64,000 nucleotides of DNA from Hydractinia symbiolongicarpus (lineage: Eukaryota > Cnidaria > Hydrozoa > Anthoathecata > Hydractiniidae), in assembly GCF_029227915.1 (NCBI RefSeq), contig NC_079880.1, positions 8,769,501 through 8,833,500 on the forward strand. Direction: 5' to 3'. Positions within the stretch are counted from its first letter, which is position 1. Every line of letters begins with the position of its first letter. Positions 34,626 to 46,700 of this stretch are shown one piece after another. The translations under genes and the position numbers were made by a program. Below the pieces are notes generated by a model. That model saw only the letters and a list, made by a program, of their open reading frames with translations. It was not told the DNA's origin and ran no database searches.

Positions 34626-36709
34626 CATTGTTCTTGTTGCTGCACTGCATAAGTTAGGCATAAACTTTACCAGTAAGTTTATATTTATTATTAGATATTA
34701 TATAATTTATATAGTGACATTTTGGATTTTCTGGTCACACTTAGGCTATAGTTTGTTTTGGTCAGCCATTTTGCCACACCCCTTTTTGGGCTGATCAAAT
34801 TTTAGTTGTGGTTAGTGTGACCAGCCCCTTTTTGTTTTCTTTGTGTGTGTGTTTCCACCCTGTTGCTTTTGTTTGTTTTTCTATGCGTATTGATTCTTTA
34901 TGTTAGTTAGTTTCTGTATAATTATTTTAGCCGTTGAAAACAAGTACGAGTTTTGTTAAATTGTGTCGCTTACTTTGGCAGCAACATATACTTTCAGAAA
35001 CTTATGCACCACCAACAATAATAATTATCAATTTGATATTAAAATAAGTTCTGCATGGTAAATTTATTGTCTTTGCGCTAATCTGCCCAAATTGTTGTTT
35101 CTGTTGTCTGCTCAACAGAAGCGTCATTCCTTTTTTATTTTGCACACAGCAATTTTATTGCATTTTAAAAATGCTGAGATAGGCGAATATGCAACCAGAC
35201 AATACTTAGAATGCTTTTCAATTGCCTATTTGTTTATGAAAACAAATTGCATGGGTTTTTCTTTGCTCATAAACATAAGTAAATTCCCTGAACCCCTCCC
35301 CCCTTCCATCTTTATGAAAAAGCGTATTTTTTATTCCTTCCTCATCATACGTCTTTTAACTTTGAAGTTTAACATGTTGTGATAAAAAAGATACTATGAA
35401 AAGTCGAAATTATTTTGCTCAAATAAATGCAACAGTGGTAAAAAAGAATGTTTTGTATTGATTAACACATCTGACCGAAAAAGATAAAGATTAGCAATTT
35501 CAAATAAATATTAAATATTTACAAATTATTTCTGTCACGATTTTGATTAATTAAAAAGGCACGCTTGAGACACAAACCTAAAGCGTTAGTTAATTAGCAC
35601 CATAAAAGAAAAACCAAACACACACGTAAAGTGCATATTGAACACAAAAAGAAATCCTGGCTGTAAAGGGGAAAAAGCTTTTTATTTGTCAGTAAGGCAC
35701 AGAAATCAACAAGTAACAACATTTAAGACAATAACATGTAAATAAAATTTCCTATTCCTATTCTGCTTTGATATATCTTTACTTCCTAAAACACAAAAGG
35801 GCAAAAATATAAAATATGCTAAAAGTTTTATTTTTCTCTTGCTCACTTGCCAGAAATAGTTTCCTAAATTCTGATTTGAGAAAAACCGTATGATTAATTA
35901 TAGCAATTTAAACATACTAGTTGGTTACCCGTGATAAATCCACGGCTTAGCCGGTCCTTTATTAACCGCATTCCATGTCTCGCTACTGTGGTTACCATTT
36001 TGAGTGACAGACGGACAGACGTATGCGGGTATTATAATATAGATATGGCTTCATAGATTAATCGTAACAGCCAAAAATAATATGATTTTTCAAAATACTC
36101 TCCACGATTTGTAATGTATGTGGCTTGTCATATTATATATAAATTCCCTTTTGGCTTGTCCAAAATTATAAGCCAGTAAGAAATACTGGCACTAAGATGG
36201 CGGTTTTATAATAACTTGTTCCCAGTTTCCACGTGACGACAGTAAAAAAGAGCAAAGTGATAGGCTGCAATATTTAGTATTAGAACACTTTTGGCCAAGG
36301 AGAAGAATCAAGCATGTCTGTTTAAATATAATAAACTTATTATTGCATTTATAAACTTATTCTATTTATTCAGATTGCTCGCCCAGTTTAAATTATTGTA
36401 ACCTTGGGGGAGCGATTTATTGCTAGGGTGTTATTTTCTTATTGATAGGACTGAAACACAAAGTCAGTACAATTATCCAGTTCTCAATAAAAAAGCAGAC
36501 CTTGTAGTTTAATTTAAATAAAACAAGCTTCCTTTCGTTTGAAGCACTCCATTTCATTGGTTGCTAATATTTGCCACATTTGTATCATAATTTTTCCCTT
36601 TTCCAGCTCTGTAAACTTTGAAAAAATCTCCCATTGGTTAAGGCAGCAGATTCTGACAACAGTGTATAGATTTCGTGTATTTAACCTTTTTTGTTTTTAT
36701 TATAGCAAT

Positions 36710-38801
36710 ATGTATATATTTTTAAAACTTGTGTTGTTTTGTGGAGTCGTGTTTTGCCAGCAAGGAGAAAAAATGTCATTCACATCTCCTGAATTATCAG
36801 ACGAAGAACAGCATTCAGCACATATGCCAGATAACTTAAAATGCGACGCCTGTACTGCTGTGGCCTATCAGGTAATTTCATGCCATTAAATTATACATCA
36901 AATTATGGAAATCGAATTTCAGATTTCCTGAAGTTTTCATGTTAAGGCTATCACACCTATATGTGTACTACAACTGCAGTTTTTTGTGGAAAAAACTGTT
37001 TCTTTTTTATAATATAAAACACAAATTGTGTTTATAAAAAGGTTCCTTGTTCACGTATAGGTATGTTTACTAGCTGTATCATCATTTTTTTCCTCCTACC
37101 AAGCAACGTTGGGAGAATCAAAATACCCAGAAAACTGCTGTGTCGCAAATAATTTTGTGTGTGTGTGTGTGGCCTTACTCGCTAACTTGTTTTTTAAAAA
37201 AAATCAAGAATGGAAATGGTGTGTTCATCATCATCATCATCATCATTCTCAGCTTAACGTCCGTTTTCCATGCTAGCATGGGTTGGACGGGGTATATTAA
37301 TGATGTGTTGGAAACAGTTTTTTCATGTGTTTGGCCACACTTATAGGTTACAAGGGATTGTTATTTACCCTTGTTTGCAAAACAGTTGACTTTGTTTAGA
37401 TGTTTGAGGTACATAACTTCTATCATGCATAGAAATATAATAACAGCTTGAATTGATGCATCAAAAATACTTCAAAAAGTTATACAAAAGAGTAGATCAG
37501 AAATATATCAAGAAGTTAAAAGTACAACTCACGATCTGTGAAAATGATTTTATGCTAGTTTTAATAAAACTAGGCTGTTCTCTGTTTTTTTTTTCCAAAG
37601 TAACTTTTACAACTAACATTGATTACATTAGATGAAATTGATTTTTAGATGACCGAAGCTTTAAATAAAGGCGAAGAAAAAATAAAGGGAAGGGCATTAA
37701 AGGAGTCAGAGTATCTGGATCTTTTTGAAAATTTGTGCAATGGTAAAACATGGGAAAAGTAAGTTGTTTTAGAAATGTTATTTTTCTTTTGATGTGTCTT
37801 TATCATAATGTTAGAAAATGTTTTTCTTTTTATATAAATGCAATGTACTGATGTATACCCCCTCCTTTTTTTATTCTTGTTTGCAAAATTTAGTCCTGTA
37901 ATTGGGTGTAAATCCACAAAAGAAGTCGCACCAAAATTTGAAAATCGGCTACCCACCACATTTTCACCTACAGAAATTTGTGAAGCGCTTTTTTTTCTCG
38001 CTTTGTCAACTTTTCCTTAATTTTCACATTCAATATGAACCTTGAGGAAGTTTTTTTACTCTTAAGAGTTTCATTAGTTTTTCATATTAGGGAGTCTGGA
38101 CCGAGACTATTAATTTAAAATAAGATATCACTAACACTCTACAGTACGAATCATTTTTTGCGAATCATTTTTTGCGAATCCTTTTTTGCGAATCATTTTT
38201 TGCGAATCCTTTCAGTTGTTTGATAACCAAATTAGCTACTTTTCTTAAACCCGTTTCTTTTGTTTAGCTATGGTCTTAAAACTGTCAACGGTGTAAATCG
38301 AATATCTGGAAAAGGTCTTGAAGCGGACGCAATACCTGGTATGATGTACGGAGGAGGAAAGTGGCCAGGAAGGTATGCGTGATAAATAAAACGAATATCT
38401 AACAGTGTTATTTCTAAACGCACAGACGCACTTCCTGCATAGATTTAAAACGCATCAGGGATGCAATACTGGCCCGAATTGTCAGCCATGTTTTATGATC
38501 CTCCAGAAATGTTCTTCACTTATCTCAAACATAAAAATACGCCTTTTGCATATACAATTTTCCTAAATTTTTGCGTCAAATTTCATGTTTGCTAGCTATG
38601 CGACACATTTGGGAGAAAATCTTTGTAGTTATATTGTCTTTGCTTTTTTTACTTAGGTTGGAACGAAAATGTTTTGAAATAATCGGCGATGTTGGTGAGG
38701 ACGAGTTGTACAAAGAATACCGAGAAAAGAAAAATCTACAACATTATTTATGTAAGGTATATTCGAAAGATTGCGTAAAAAACAAGAAAAATGAATTGTA
38801 G
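36710..38801 (+). CDS. MZB1: MZB1-like (pERp1) endoplasmic-reticulum saposin-like chaperone
   Basis: Four coding exons: 36710-36871, 37649-37758, 38268-38372 and 38657-38801. All have GT-AG borders and compatible phases (0, 2, 2); 173 residues. A signal peptide (MYIFLKLVLFCGVVFCQ) is followed by 'DEEQHSAHMPDNLKCDACTA' and 'VAYQ', nearly identical in pattern to vertebrate MZB1. The paired cysteines expected of the saposin-like disulfide fold follow (LKCDAC, ENLCNG, ERKCFEI, YLCKVYSKDC). The C-terminus is KNEL, a KDEL-type ER-retention signal. In mammals MZB1 helps fold and secrete immunoglobulin and other cargo; in an invertebrate lacking antibodies the role must be more general. A TTATAG acceptor just before the ATG suggests a 5' non-coding exon. 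Intron 1 has a LINE tail fragment and intron 2 a 14-bp tandem repeat. Confidence 0.9.
37225..37301 (-). mobile_element. LINE 3'-tail fragment in MZB1 intron 1
   Basis: A (TCA)n run followed by 'agcttaacgtccgttttcca' and 'tgctagcatgggttggac', the reverse complement of the 3' end of LINE copies B and C. It is an extremely 5'-truncated insertion of under 100 bp. Confidence 0.85.
38148..38214 (+). repeat. 14-bp tandem repeat, five copies
   Basis: Unit CGAATCATTTTTTG (some with CC for CA), in MZB1 intron 2 shortly before exon 3. Confidence 0.9.
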
Positions 38802-41540
38802 TTGAGAAATGCGGGTTTTTTTAGTTGAAATTTTTTTTGCGTAAAATCTACTTATTTTTTGACACTAGAAGTTGTGCACGTTTATTTTATCAGTTTAAAA
38901 TGTTTGCAGCACAACTTTTTTTATTGAGAGGGAAGTTAGTTATAAACTTAAATCATTCCGATGCCAAGCTTGCTTCGTTTGGACAAAGTTTTTTTATTAG
39001 TATACACTCCCGAGTTTTTTATTTCCACCTAAAGATTGACATGTGTTAAATGTGCTAGTGACGATGAAGCGAAACGAATTCATATATGCGTTGGTTGAGA
39101 TGGCTTTAAGTTCTGGTAATGTAGCGCCGAGTTGTTTCGTACGATTGTAGATGTATGTTATAAAAACTTTTAAAAACTTTTAAATTATGATTGTATTTGT
39201 TATCAACATGAAGTGTACTTTATGATGTTAAACATTGTATAACAAATCTTTGTAATCCCATATATTTAACAAGCCGTTTCACGGTTTGTTTTTATTTTTA
39301 TCTCCATCATCGCCATGAAAATACTCGGTCTGTATTTCGAAATAAAATAGATGTACATAAAATGTTGGAGATAATTTTTTGCGTGAAATCTAAGAGGTAG
39401 TGAATTACAATATGTCAAGCTTTTGGTGATCTTTCTTTTGTTTTTAATACATCTCCAACATGAGTTCCCGCGTAAAATTATTTAAATTTTTAAATATGGT
39501 GCACGCATTAGTTTTCATTAAAAAACGCCTGCTATGAATTTTTAATAAACATTTTGTCAAATTTAACACATAAAAAATGCTGGAGTGTTAAAAGGATATT
39601 CAAATGATGGAAAAGTGCCATACTACAACAAATATTTTTTTTGTGTTGCTTGTGTTTGTACAGAACTGAAGTTGCTTAACAATTTTTTAAATCCAGTTCA
39701 GTGGCTTCTAATAAATAAGATCTTGGTGTAATCTTGTTCGTCAGGTAACAAATGATAAAAACGCTGATGCAGTGACTTTCTCTTATGTCTCACAACTGGA
39801 TTTATTGTGCCTTATTTTATTTTCGACTTTTTAGTTAACTCTTTCATTTTTCTATTTGCGATCATTGCATTATTGTTTATGCGATTCAATTTCATGAAGA
39901 AAAGATAATCTAATGGTTTGATGTGCAATTATTGGTCAGTACCAGTAGGTTTACGATACGTTGACTGAAATGGTACCATTCGTGAATTTGAGCATGAATT
40001 CACTTGTGTAAAGTTCAACAGCGAATTGATTTGTCGTTGGGGGCTGTTGATGTGTTCATGGAACTTTTTCAGATGGGATATTTTGATTAGCGAATACGTT
40101 AATGAATCTTTTCCAAACCTTTGGATGTCAGCAATACTGTTGTCTCGTGTCGTTACGTGTAAGTTTCAGGTAGGAGGATAGGTTTCAACAACTACTGACA
40201 ATGCACGACAACATGAATAGGTGACTGGCTGTAAATTTGCCGGTAACAGAAGCAACAAATTTGACAGGTGTATAATGTACGATGTACACGTACAAGTGTG
40301 CAAGACACTATTTGTCGAATTGGATTTCCTGCATGTATTTCCAATAGGCTGTAAAATTGAGGTTGTGGATCGCAAGATTATTCCCAAAATCAGTTGATAT
40401 CGTCATTTTATTCTTTTGTCTCTAAACCATTAAGATGTTTTTTGCTTCTGGTTTGGTTAACTTTTGTAGGATCATTCTGAAGATGTTTGTCAGGCCTGTT
40501 GATGATTTGATATAATGATTTCCATTTTGCCTTATTGGTTACTTCTATTGTTCTTTGCTCATGCGATCATTATCAGGAAAAAATTTTGTACTACGAGCGT
40601 AAAGTTGCTTTTAATTTAAGATTTGCTCTGAGAAATTACTTTTTGTTTATTATATTTGTGGATTTGAATTTTGGGGTTTGCTCTGACATATTAACAAAAA
40701 TCGCCTCTGGAGTGCACAGGTGGGACAAACTGTTTTAGTGTCGAAAATGAGCAAAAAGAGCTCTGGGTTCGAAATTGTAAGGAAAAAACAATAAACAAAA
40801 ACCGCTTCGAGTTCCAACCATAATGGCGAAGAAAGCTTTGCATGTGGGTTTTTGTTGTTGTGTGCTGCAAGCGGTGTTTTTAAATGCAAATGACCTTGAC
40901 CTTTTTTATACCAATCTTGAAAATTATGTTTTTTGATACGCTGAAGATGACATCATGGCGAGTTTTAAGTTTATTTTTTGTTTCTGTTTTTTAATTTTTC
41001 GCCCACCCCCAAATATCTAATATCCCTTAGCTAGCTAGCTAGATCTGTATGTGTATAAAATAGTGACGATGTGTATACTTAACCCTACAGACCTAGTGTC
41101 CACTAGGTGCTAAGTTTAACTCATGTTAATTATACAGTACTCTTCATTACCTTTTGAATAGTCATTTTCGTCCCATTTACGATGGTAGGGTTTGTATGGT
41201 GTTGTTAAGAAGAGTCATCATTGTGTGTCAAATACTCAAGTTGCCACAGGGAATATCAATTTACGTTTCTTGGTGGGTGAGTTTTCAGGTTTGACATTTC
41301 TTCTGTGCCACTTTGACTACAAGAACCGTTTAAAAAAAATTTAAATTTTATAATAAATACTATCAGATGTTCTAGCTATGCTTCCTTCTTTTAGTTGCGA
41401 ATTTCATCTCCATTTCTCTCCACTTAGTGGTGCACATACCCAGAAACAGGGCCAAAAATATTTAAGAGTAACACCCTAGAACAAGGTAGAACAACCTGGA
41501 AGAGCCTAAAACAATCTGGAACAACCTAAAAACAACCTAG
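38802..41540. other. 3' flank of MZB1 and intergenic sequence
   Basis: AATAAA at 39341 could end the MZB1 transcript (a 3' UTR of about 550 nt); not certain. No further exon recognised. A short degenerate 'acaacctagaa' tandem lies at about 41465-41545, just before the SINE. Confidence 0.4.
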
Positions 41541-41544
41541 AACC

Positions 41545-41897
41545 TGGTTAGTAGTTATAACTCTCACTCTTTGTGCGTGAGACCTGGGTTCAATTGCCCT
41601 TGGCCGTAGATTAGTAGTTATAGCTCTCGTACTCTGTGTGGGAGACCGGGGTTCGATTCCTCTTGACAGCGATTCAACATGGGCGAGTGAATGTTACCAT
41701 AGCCCCAAGTTAACCCAAGCCATGTGAGGGAAATTGGGAAGATGGCACACTGTGTGAGCCATTGGATGTTACCGGGAATTGTCTACTAGAGCGCGGGCCC
41801 TAATTAGGTCTGCGTAGGTCAAAATGAGCATTAAATACTCTAGGACTCTCCATCTAAGCCATGGCCCCTCCTGGAAATAATAAACAGGGTATATCCC
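41545..41897 (+). mobile_element. tRNA-derived SINE with two tRNA-like heads
   Basis: Two successive Pol III-type heads are visible. The first is at about 41547-41600 ('ttagtagttataactctcac', box-B-like GGGTTCAATTGCC at 41586). The second is at 41611-41660 ('ttagtagttatagctctcgt', box B GGTTCGATTCC at 41650-41660). A shared body follows ('gttaccatagccccaagtta', 'gggaaattgggaagatggca', 'aatgagcattaaatactcta', 'cctggaaataataaacaggg'). Partial copies of the body occur at 12076-12266 (minus), 41946-41985 (plus) and 42478-42523 (minus). It cannot be a working tRNA because the cloverleaf is incomplete. Confidence 0.8.
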
Positions 41898-41945
41898 TTG
41901 ATATTGGTGAGGCTAGCTATGTAAAATATGCACTTATATCTATCT

Positions 41946-41985
41946 AATTCAATATGGGTGAGTGAATGTTACCATAGCCCCAGGT
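41946..41985 (+). mobile_element. SINE fragment
   Basis: 'gggtgagtgaatgttaccat' + 'agccccaggtt' repeats the start of the SINE body directly after the full copy. Confidence 0.6.
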
Positions 41986-42477
41986 TTGTTCTGCCCATAT
42001 TTCAAAAACTGCCTGCTTATAAACAGGAGAGCCAGGTTATGTACGCATAGCCAGATTATTTTTTGCCCTGATTATGTCGTTGTGACCAGATTATAAACGC
42101 TAATATAAGAGGCTGTGATTGGCATATTTACTAGAAATGGCGAAAGAAAAAAGTCTCAACATAAGTTTTCTCTGCAGATGAAACACCATTGAAAACTAGG
42201 CATAACGAAAAAAAGTCTTGATGTAATTCTTATAAACTTGTCTTGTGAGTACATTTCAAATATAATTTGAAATAACTAAATTTCACAGAACTAAATTTTG
42301 CAGATGGGTGTGCTCATTTTTATTGAATTGAATTCTGGGGATGACCTTAATTAATCGTTTTGCGAGAATTGAGTTTGGCGAAAAGTTATTAAACTTGCGA
42401 ATCCCAAAATTTAGTTTCAACAAAATTTCGTTTTATTTGAGATCAACTTTTCTATAGGAAGTCTCACAAATATTGAG

Positions 42478-42523
42478 GGTTATATTCTGTGTATTATTTC
42501 CAGGAGGAGCCATGGTTTAGTTT
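42478..42523 (-). mobile_element. SINE 3' fragment
   Basis: 'gtattatttccaggaggagc' + 'catggttta' is the reverse complement of the SINE 3' end. Confidence 0.55.
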
Positions 42524-43325
42524 TGAATTACGGTGGAAAAATTTAGGCAAAGTTTTTTTCTTTAATTACAAGCCATTGCAAATCTCATCAGTAGGTCTTT
42601 AAATTGCACTTGTTGTAAATTTTTCAATTTCTACAGGAAAAGTCAATATATTGGAGTCTCTGCAGACCTTGATAGACCAAAATTTACCAAGAACTAAAAA
42701 TGAACCAACAAATGAGAAGGCGAGGACTCTAATGATGACAAAATCGTTTTTACCGACAATAAGAGTCGCAGTAAAAATGATAATGTACAGTTTTGTCGTA
42801 AAAATATCTAAAAATCATTTTTTTTTTCTTGTAGAGCTCTTTCAGACCTAAAATATTTCAGACATTAATATTTTCAGAATTGTTTTTGTCCGAAATTTTT
42901 TGCATTTAATGTATAAGCTTAAAATGTAAAAAAACAACTAACCAACTATGATGTAATGGCTATTATGTTATGCAAGTGTCACATATGATATAGGTGGGTA
43001 TGAGAAAGAAACCTCAAATTGACGTTTTTTATGGCAACTTGAGTTTGGACGCTGCCTGTAACGAAATGCCATTTTTCTCAAAAATAGAGACAGTCTCTGT
43101 ATTCACAGGGTTTTTCAACCTATGGAGTGATATAAGAAGATCCCTCAAAATTTAACGATTTGGCTAAAGTTATTGCCATAGTGGTGATTGGCATTTAGCT
43201 AAATTGACAAATCGCATTTGTGCTACATCTGCCTCTGGGTGAAAACAAACTCGTTATAAGAAAGAATGTTGAAAAAACGCGGAAATGGAAGGATGCAGCT
43301 GGCTAACAGAAACACAAATAGCTTT
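42524..43325. other. Intergenic, no gene seen
   Basis: No supported exon. Sequence near 43200-43250 is a dispersed repeat shared with about 27940-28010. Confidence 0.4.
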
Positions 43326-43795
43326 TATCATCATCATCATCACCATCATCATCATAATCATCATCATTATTCTCGGCTTAACGTCCGTTTTCCATGCTAG
43401 CATGGGTTGGACAGGGTATATTAATGACCCTCTTCCAATCTGATCTAGAAGGTGAGTTTAGCTCTGTGTTAGACCTAAACTCACCTTTCTCTGTATCAAG
43501 TCTGTCCTTATAACCTGTCAAGTCTTTCTCAGTCTGCCTCTGGGCTGCCCCAGGAACTATCAAGTCTCTACACTTTCTTGCCCAATTATCCTCCTCCATT
43601 CTTTCCAAGTGCCCCAGTCAATTCAATCTTCTTATCTGGATAACATCTTTTATTCTACGGATGCTTAGCCCCCTTCTTAGCTCATCTGAACTCTTTCTGT
43701 CTCTCAGACTGGCATTACACATCCACCTAACCATTCTCATATCATTCATTTCTAAACGGTCAAGATCTTCCTGCTTCACTGCCCATGTCTCACTA
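43326..43795 (-). mobile_element. LINE copy B, 3' part (interrupted by hAT element)
   Basis: Read on minus: 'ETWAVKQEDL', 'NDMRMVRWMCNASLRDRKSS' and so on, down to 'HASMENGR' and the TAA at the end of the RT ORF, then the terminal (ATG)n microsatellite at 43371-43326. It continues copy B after the hAT insertion. Target sequence CACTA at 43791-43795 is repeated at 48055-48059. Confidence 0.9.
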
Positions 43796-46700
43796 CAGGC
43801 CATGTCTTAAATAAAACTATGCCAGAGCTACAAAAAGCACCCGCTAAAAAAATTACGAGTGCTATGGTGTGCGAAAAATCGCACTCGTAAACAAAATTTA
43901 CTAGTGCGATGTGAATATTTGCAAGTGTGATTCACACTTCACTATTTTTTGTTTACCAGAACGTTATGTTTTTTAAGCTGCATAACGCCCCTAAAATTAG
44001 ATTGTTTTGCGTCGGCAATAAAAATGCAGACGTGAGATACATTTCAGCTGATTTGGAAATGGAGTACAAGTCCCATTGACCTACCTACCCGATGGTTACT
44101 TCGTTAAGTTAATAGTTCACTGCTAACTGGCTTTCTATGTTTCGAGATGAACTCATTAGGAAGTACGTTGAGCACGTGCTCTTTACGAACTGAAGGTCAG
44201 GGCATCATTAGGTTGTATATCGCAGAAGTCGCCGGTGACATGCGTCGAAAATGCTTATCACGGGCACAGTTCAACATGAAGCAAACTGTACAGAAGACTC
44301 AATTGATAGAGTCTTTGCAGAACATCTCTCCTCACAAAACCGAGGGCAGGGCTGACTTATTGCCTACTGTGTCTTGTTGGAGAGAGAACTTCTGGACTTC
44401 TTTTTAATACGATATACTTTTGTGCACTCTCATTGTGTATAAACAAAATTTTGTTTTATTAAACAACTTTTTTTAGTATTTATTTTTGGCCTAATATTCA
44501 CGTCATACTCTCCTTGTGTACAAACAATTATTTGTTTAAAAACAGTTTCTTTCGTTTTTATATTTGTGGGCCACCAGAAGGTATTTTAATCTTTAGCTAC
44601 CTGGTGGTGAAAGTATAAAAATACATTTCAATTATTGCACAACACCTTTTTTCCTGCTGTTCAAAAAAAGTTAAAAAGATAATGTTCTTTTCTAGTAAAA
44701 ATATAATATTACAAGGTCTTTTTCTAACAAAAAACAATGAAAAGATGAGAACTAAAAAGATATGAAAATCACTTCTAATAAATAACTGATCCACGTGGGC
44801 ATACTCAAAATATAGTTTTTATACAGAAATAAATTGCATCATTCAAATACGATATTGAACCAAACATTATATAAGCCACGGGAATATTGTACACATAAAA
44901 TCCTTAAACATATTGAGTAAATCCAGTAAAAAAGCCTTACAAAACCCTACAAAAAAAGTGAAAATAAAATACTCAAATATCACTGTCACTGTCTGTATCG
45001 CTATTAACTGTCCAAAGGCTCATAGGAGTATTTTCATTGTCTTCAGACGTGCTTCCATCGCTTGGGAAACCTTCATCCTCTTCTTCCGTTGTCTGATCGT
45101 CTTCACTGTCTTCACTATCTCTGTCTGAAATGTTCATAACTTCTAGGCGGGGAGCTTTCACTGGAATTTTTTCTTCTGTTCTTTTTGTCCTCCTCTTACG
45201 AAGGAAAACAGCGACGGATTCATTGATAATTTCTTCCCTTTCCTCATTGGTGAAAAGTTTATCATTATTGCAGATGGTAAGTAATTTCTCCATTGTAGTG
45301 TGGTTCATTGAGAGACGTTTATCAGAAAGCATCATGGTAAGACAACTAAATGCTCGTTCTATCGTAGAATTAGACCCCGACAGTGCGATAACAATCTCAG
45401 CAAGAGGGCAGATGTTCTTGAATTCATTTTTCTTGAGTGCGAAAATTTTTCTCCACATCACTCGGAAATCACATGTCATGTAACGAGCATTAACATGATT
45501 TTTAAATGCCTTCCACTTAACAATAACATGGTCACGCTTGAAACCAGCGGCTGGGAGGGGCTTTGAAAAATGGTCAGCTACCAAGAGCAAGTCATTAACT
45601 GCGTAATCCCGATCTGGCAGCCCGTTCTTGTGATCGAACCACTCCATTGCAGAAAATATATCACTGTTGATATCGTTGAATCTTTCCAGTAGAAGTTCCT
45701 TGAGTTCGACCAAAACATCCTTTTTCACTTCGCATGCGTTTAGCCTCACCTGATCTATAGTCAAAGTTAAATCACCCAGTGTAACCTGTGAGGTTTCTTT
45801 TTCGATGATCTTTTTTCTTGGACCACTAGCTTTGATGAAACTGGCTACAACATCACCATCAATCAAAGGGAACGAAGCAAGGTGACTTGTTAGGTTTTCC
45901 TCCTCTTGGCCGGCACATGCAATGGCGTCTTCCATGTTCGCTACAGTTTCTTTAATGATATGATCCAACTCAAATGGGTACAAACCCTCTCCTTCAAATA
46001 TCTTGGATGCTGGAGTGATCAATTCCAATACATCAAGGTAAACACAAGTCAAACAAAGATATCGGTAAGATTTCATCTTTCTTGTTATTTTTGCTTTAGT
46101 ATCAGCTTTTGTTTTCTCGTCAGCAATAACATTGTCGAAAGTGGTTATGATAGCTGGCCACACTGCCAACAATCGTTTAAATGCTGTTCTCCGGTGACCA
46201 ACGAATCTAGTTCCAGTGAGTTTGGAGAGTGTGTAATGTTGGATATCTTGTACACCACAGGCAGCTTTAATTCCGCTTTTAATTTCGCCAGAGTTTTTCA
46301 TTAAACTAAATATCATCTGATATAAGTCATCAATATCAGTCAAGGCCGTGTTTTTACATGCCTCCTTCACAGCTAGCTGGATTCTGTGATTGGCGCAGTG
46401 AATCTTTACTAGCCATTCTCTCCCATCATTTTCAACTCTGGTAACGAGGCCAGTACGGCAACCAGCGTTCACACTTGCTCTGTCCATGGTCATTCCAATC
46501 AATTTTGTAGTATAGTCCGAAGAGGAACATTTCCTTGATGTAAACGCTGTAAACGTGGTCTATGCCATCCTTCAGTGATTGTGCATCAGATCCGATCATC
46601 TTATCATCAGATCAGCTTATATATTCCTGTAATAACTTGTAGTAACTGTATTAGTAACAAATGTTTTTGTTTGAGAACACAATGATGACTATCGCTACAA

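Larger units (their letters stand above)
31539..36660. other. Large intergenic stretch, repeats only
   Basis: No supported exon. It holds a TA microsatellite (about 31894-31920), a 45-bp palindrome (33475-33519), two copies of 'caaaataatgcattatagc' (about 33370-33408), a ~30-bp tandem repeat (34544-34625), and a dispersed-repeat end near 35920-36050 ('gacggacagacgtatgcggg' + 'tattataatatagatat'). Confidence 0.5.

Noticed and set aside
41611-41660. tRNA gene
   Set aside because: Box A and box B-like motifs are present, but no full cloverleaf forms and the body repeats elsewhere; it is a SINE head.
44147-44407. 86-codon plus-strand frame inside the hAT element
   Set aside because: No domain; opposite to the transposase and not supported by any motif.
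45130-46304. Plus-strand frames at 45130-45483 and 45906-46304
   Set aside because: Shadows of the minus-strand hAT transposase.
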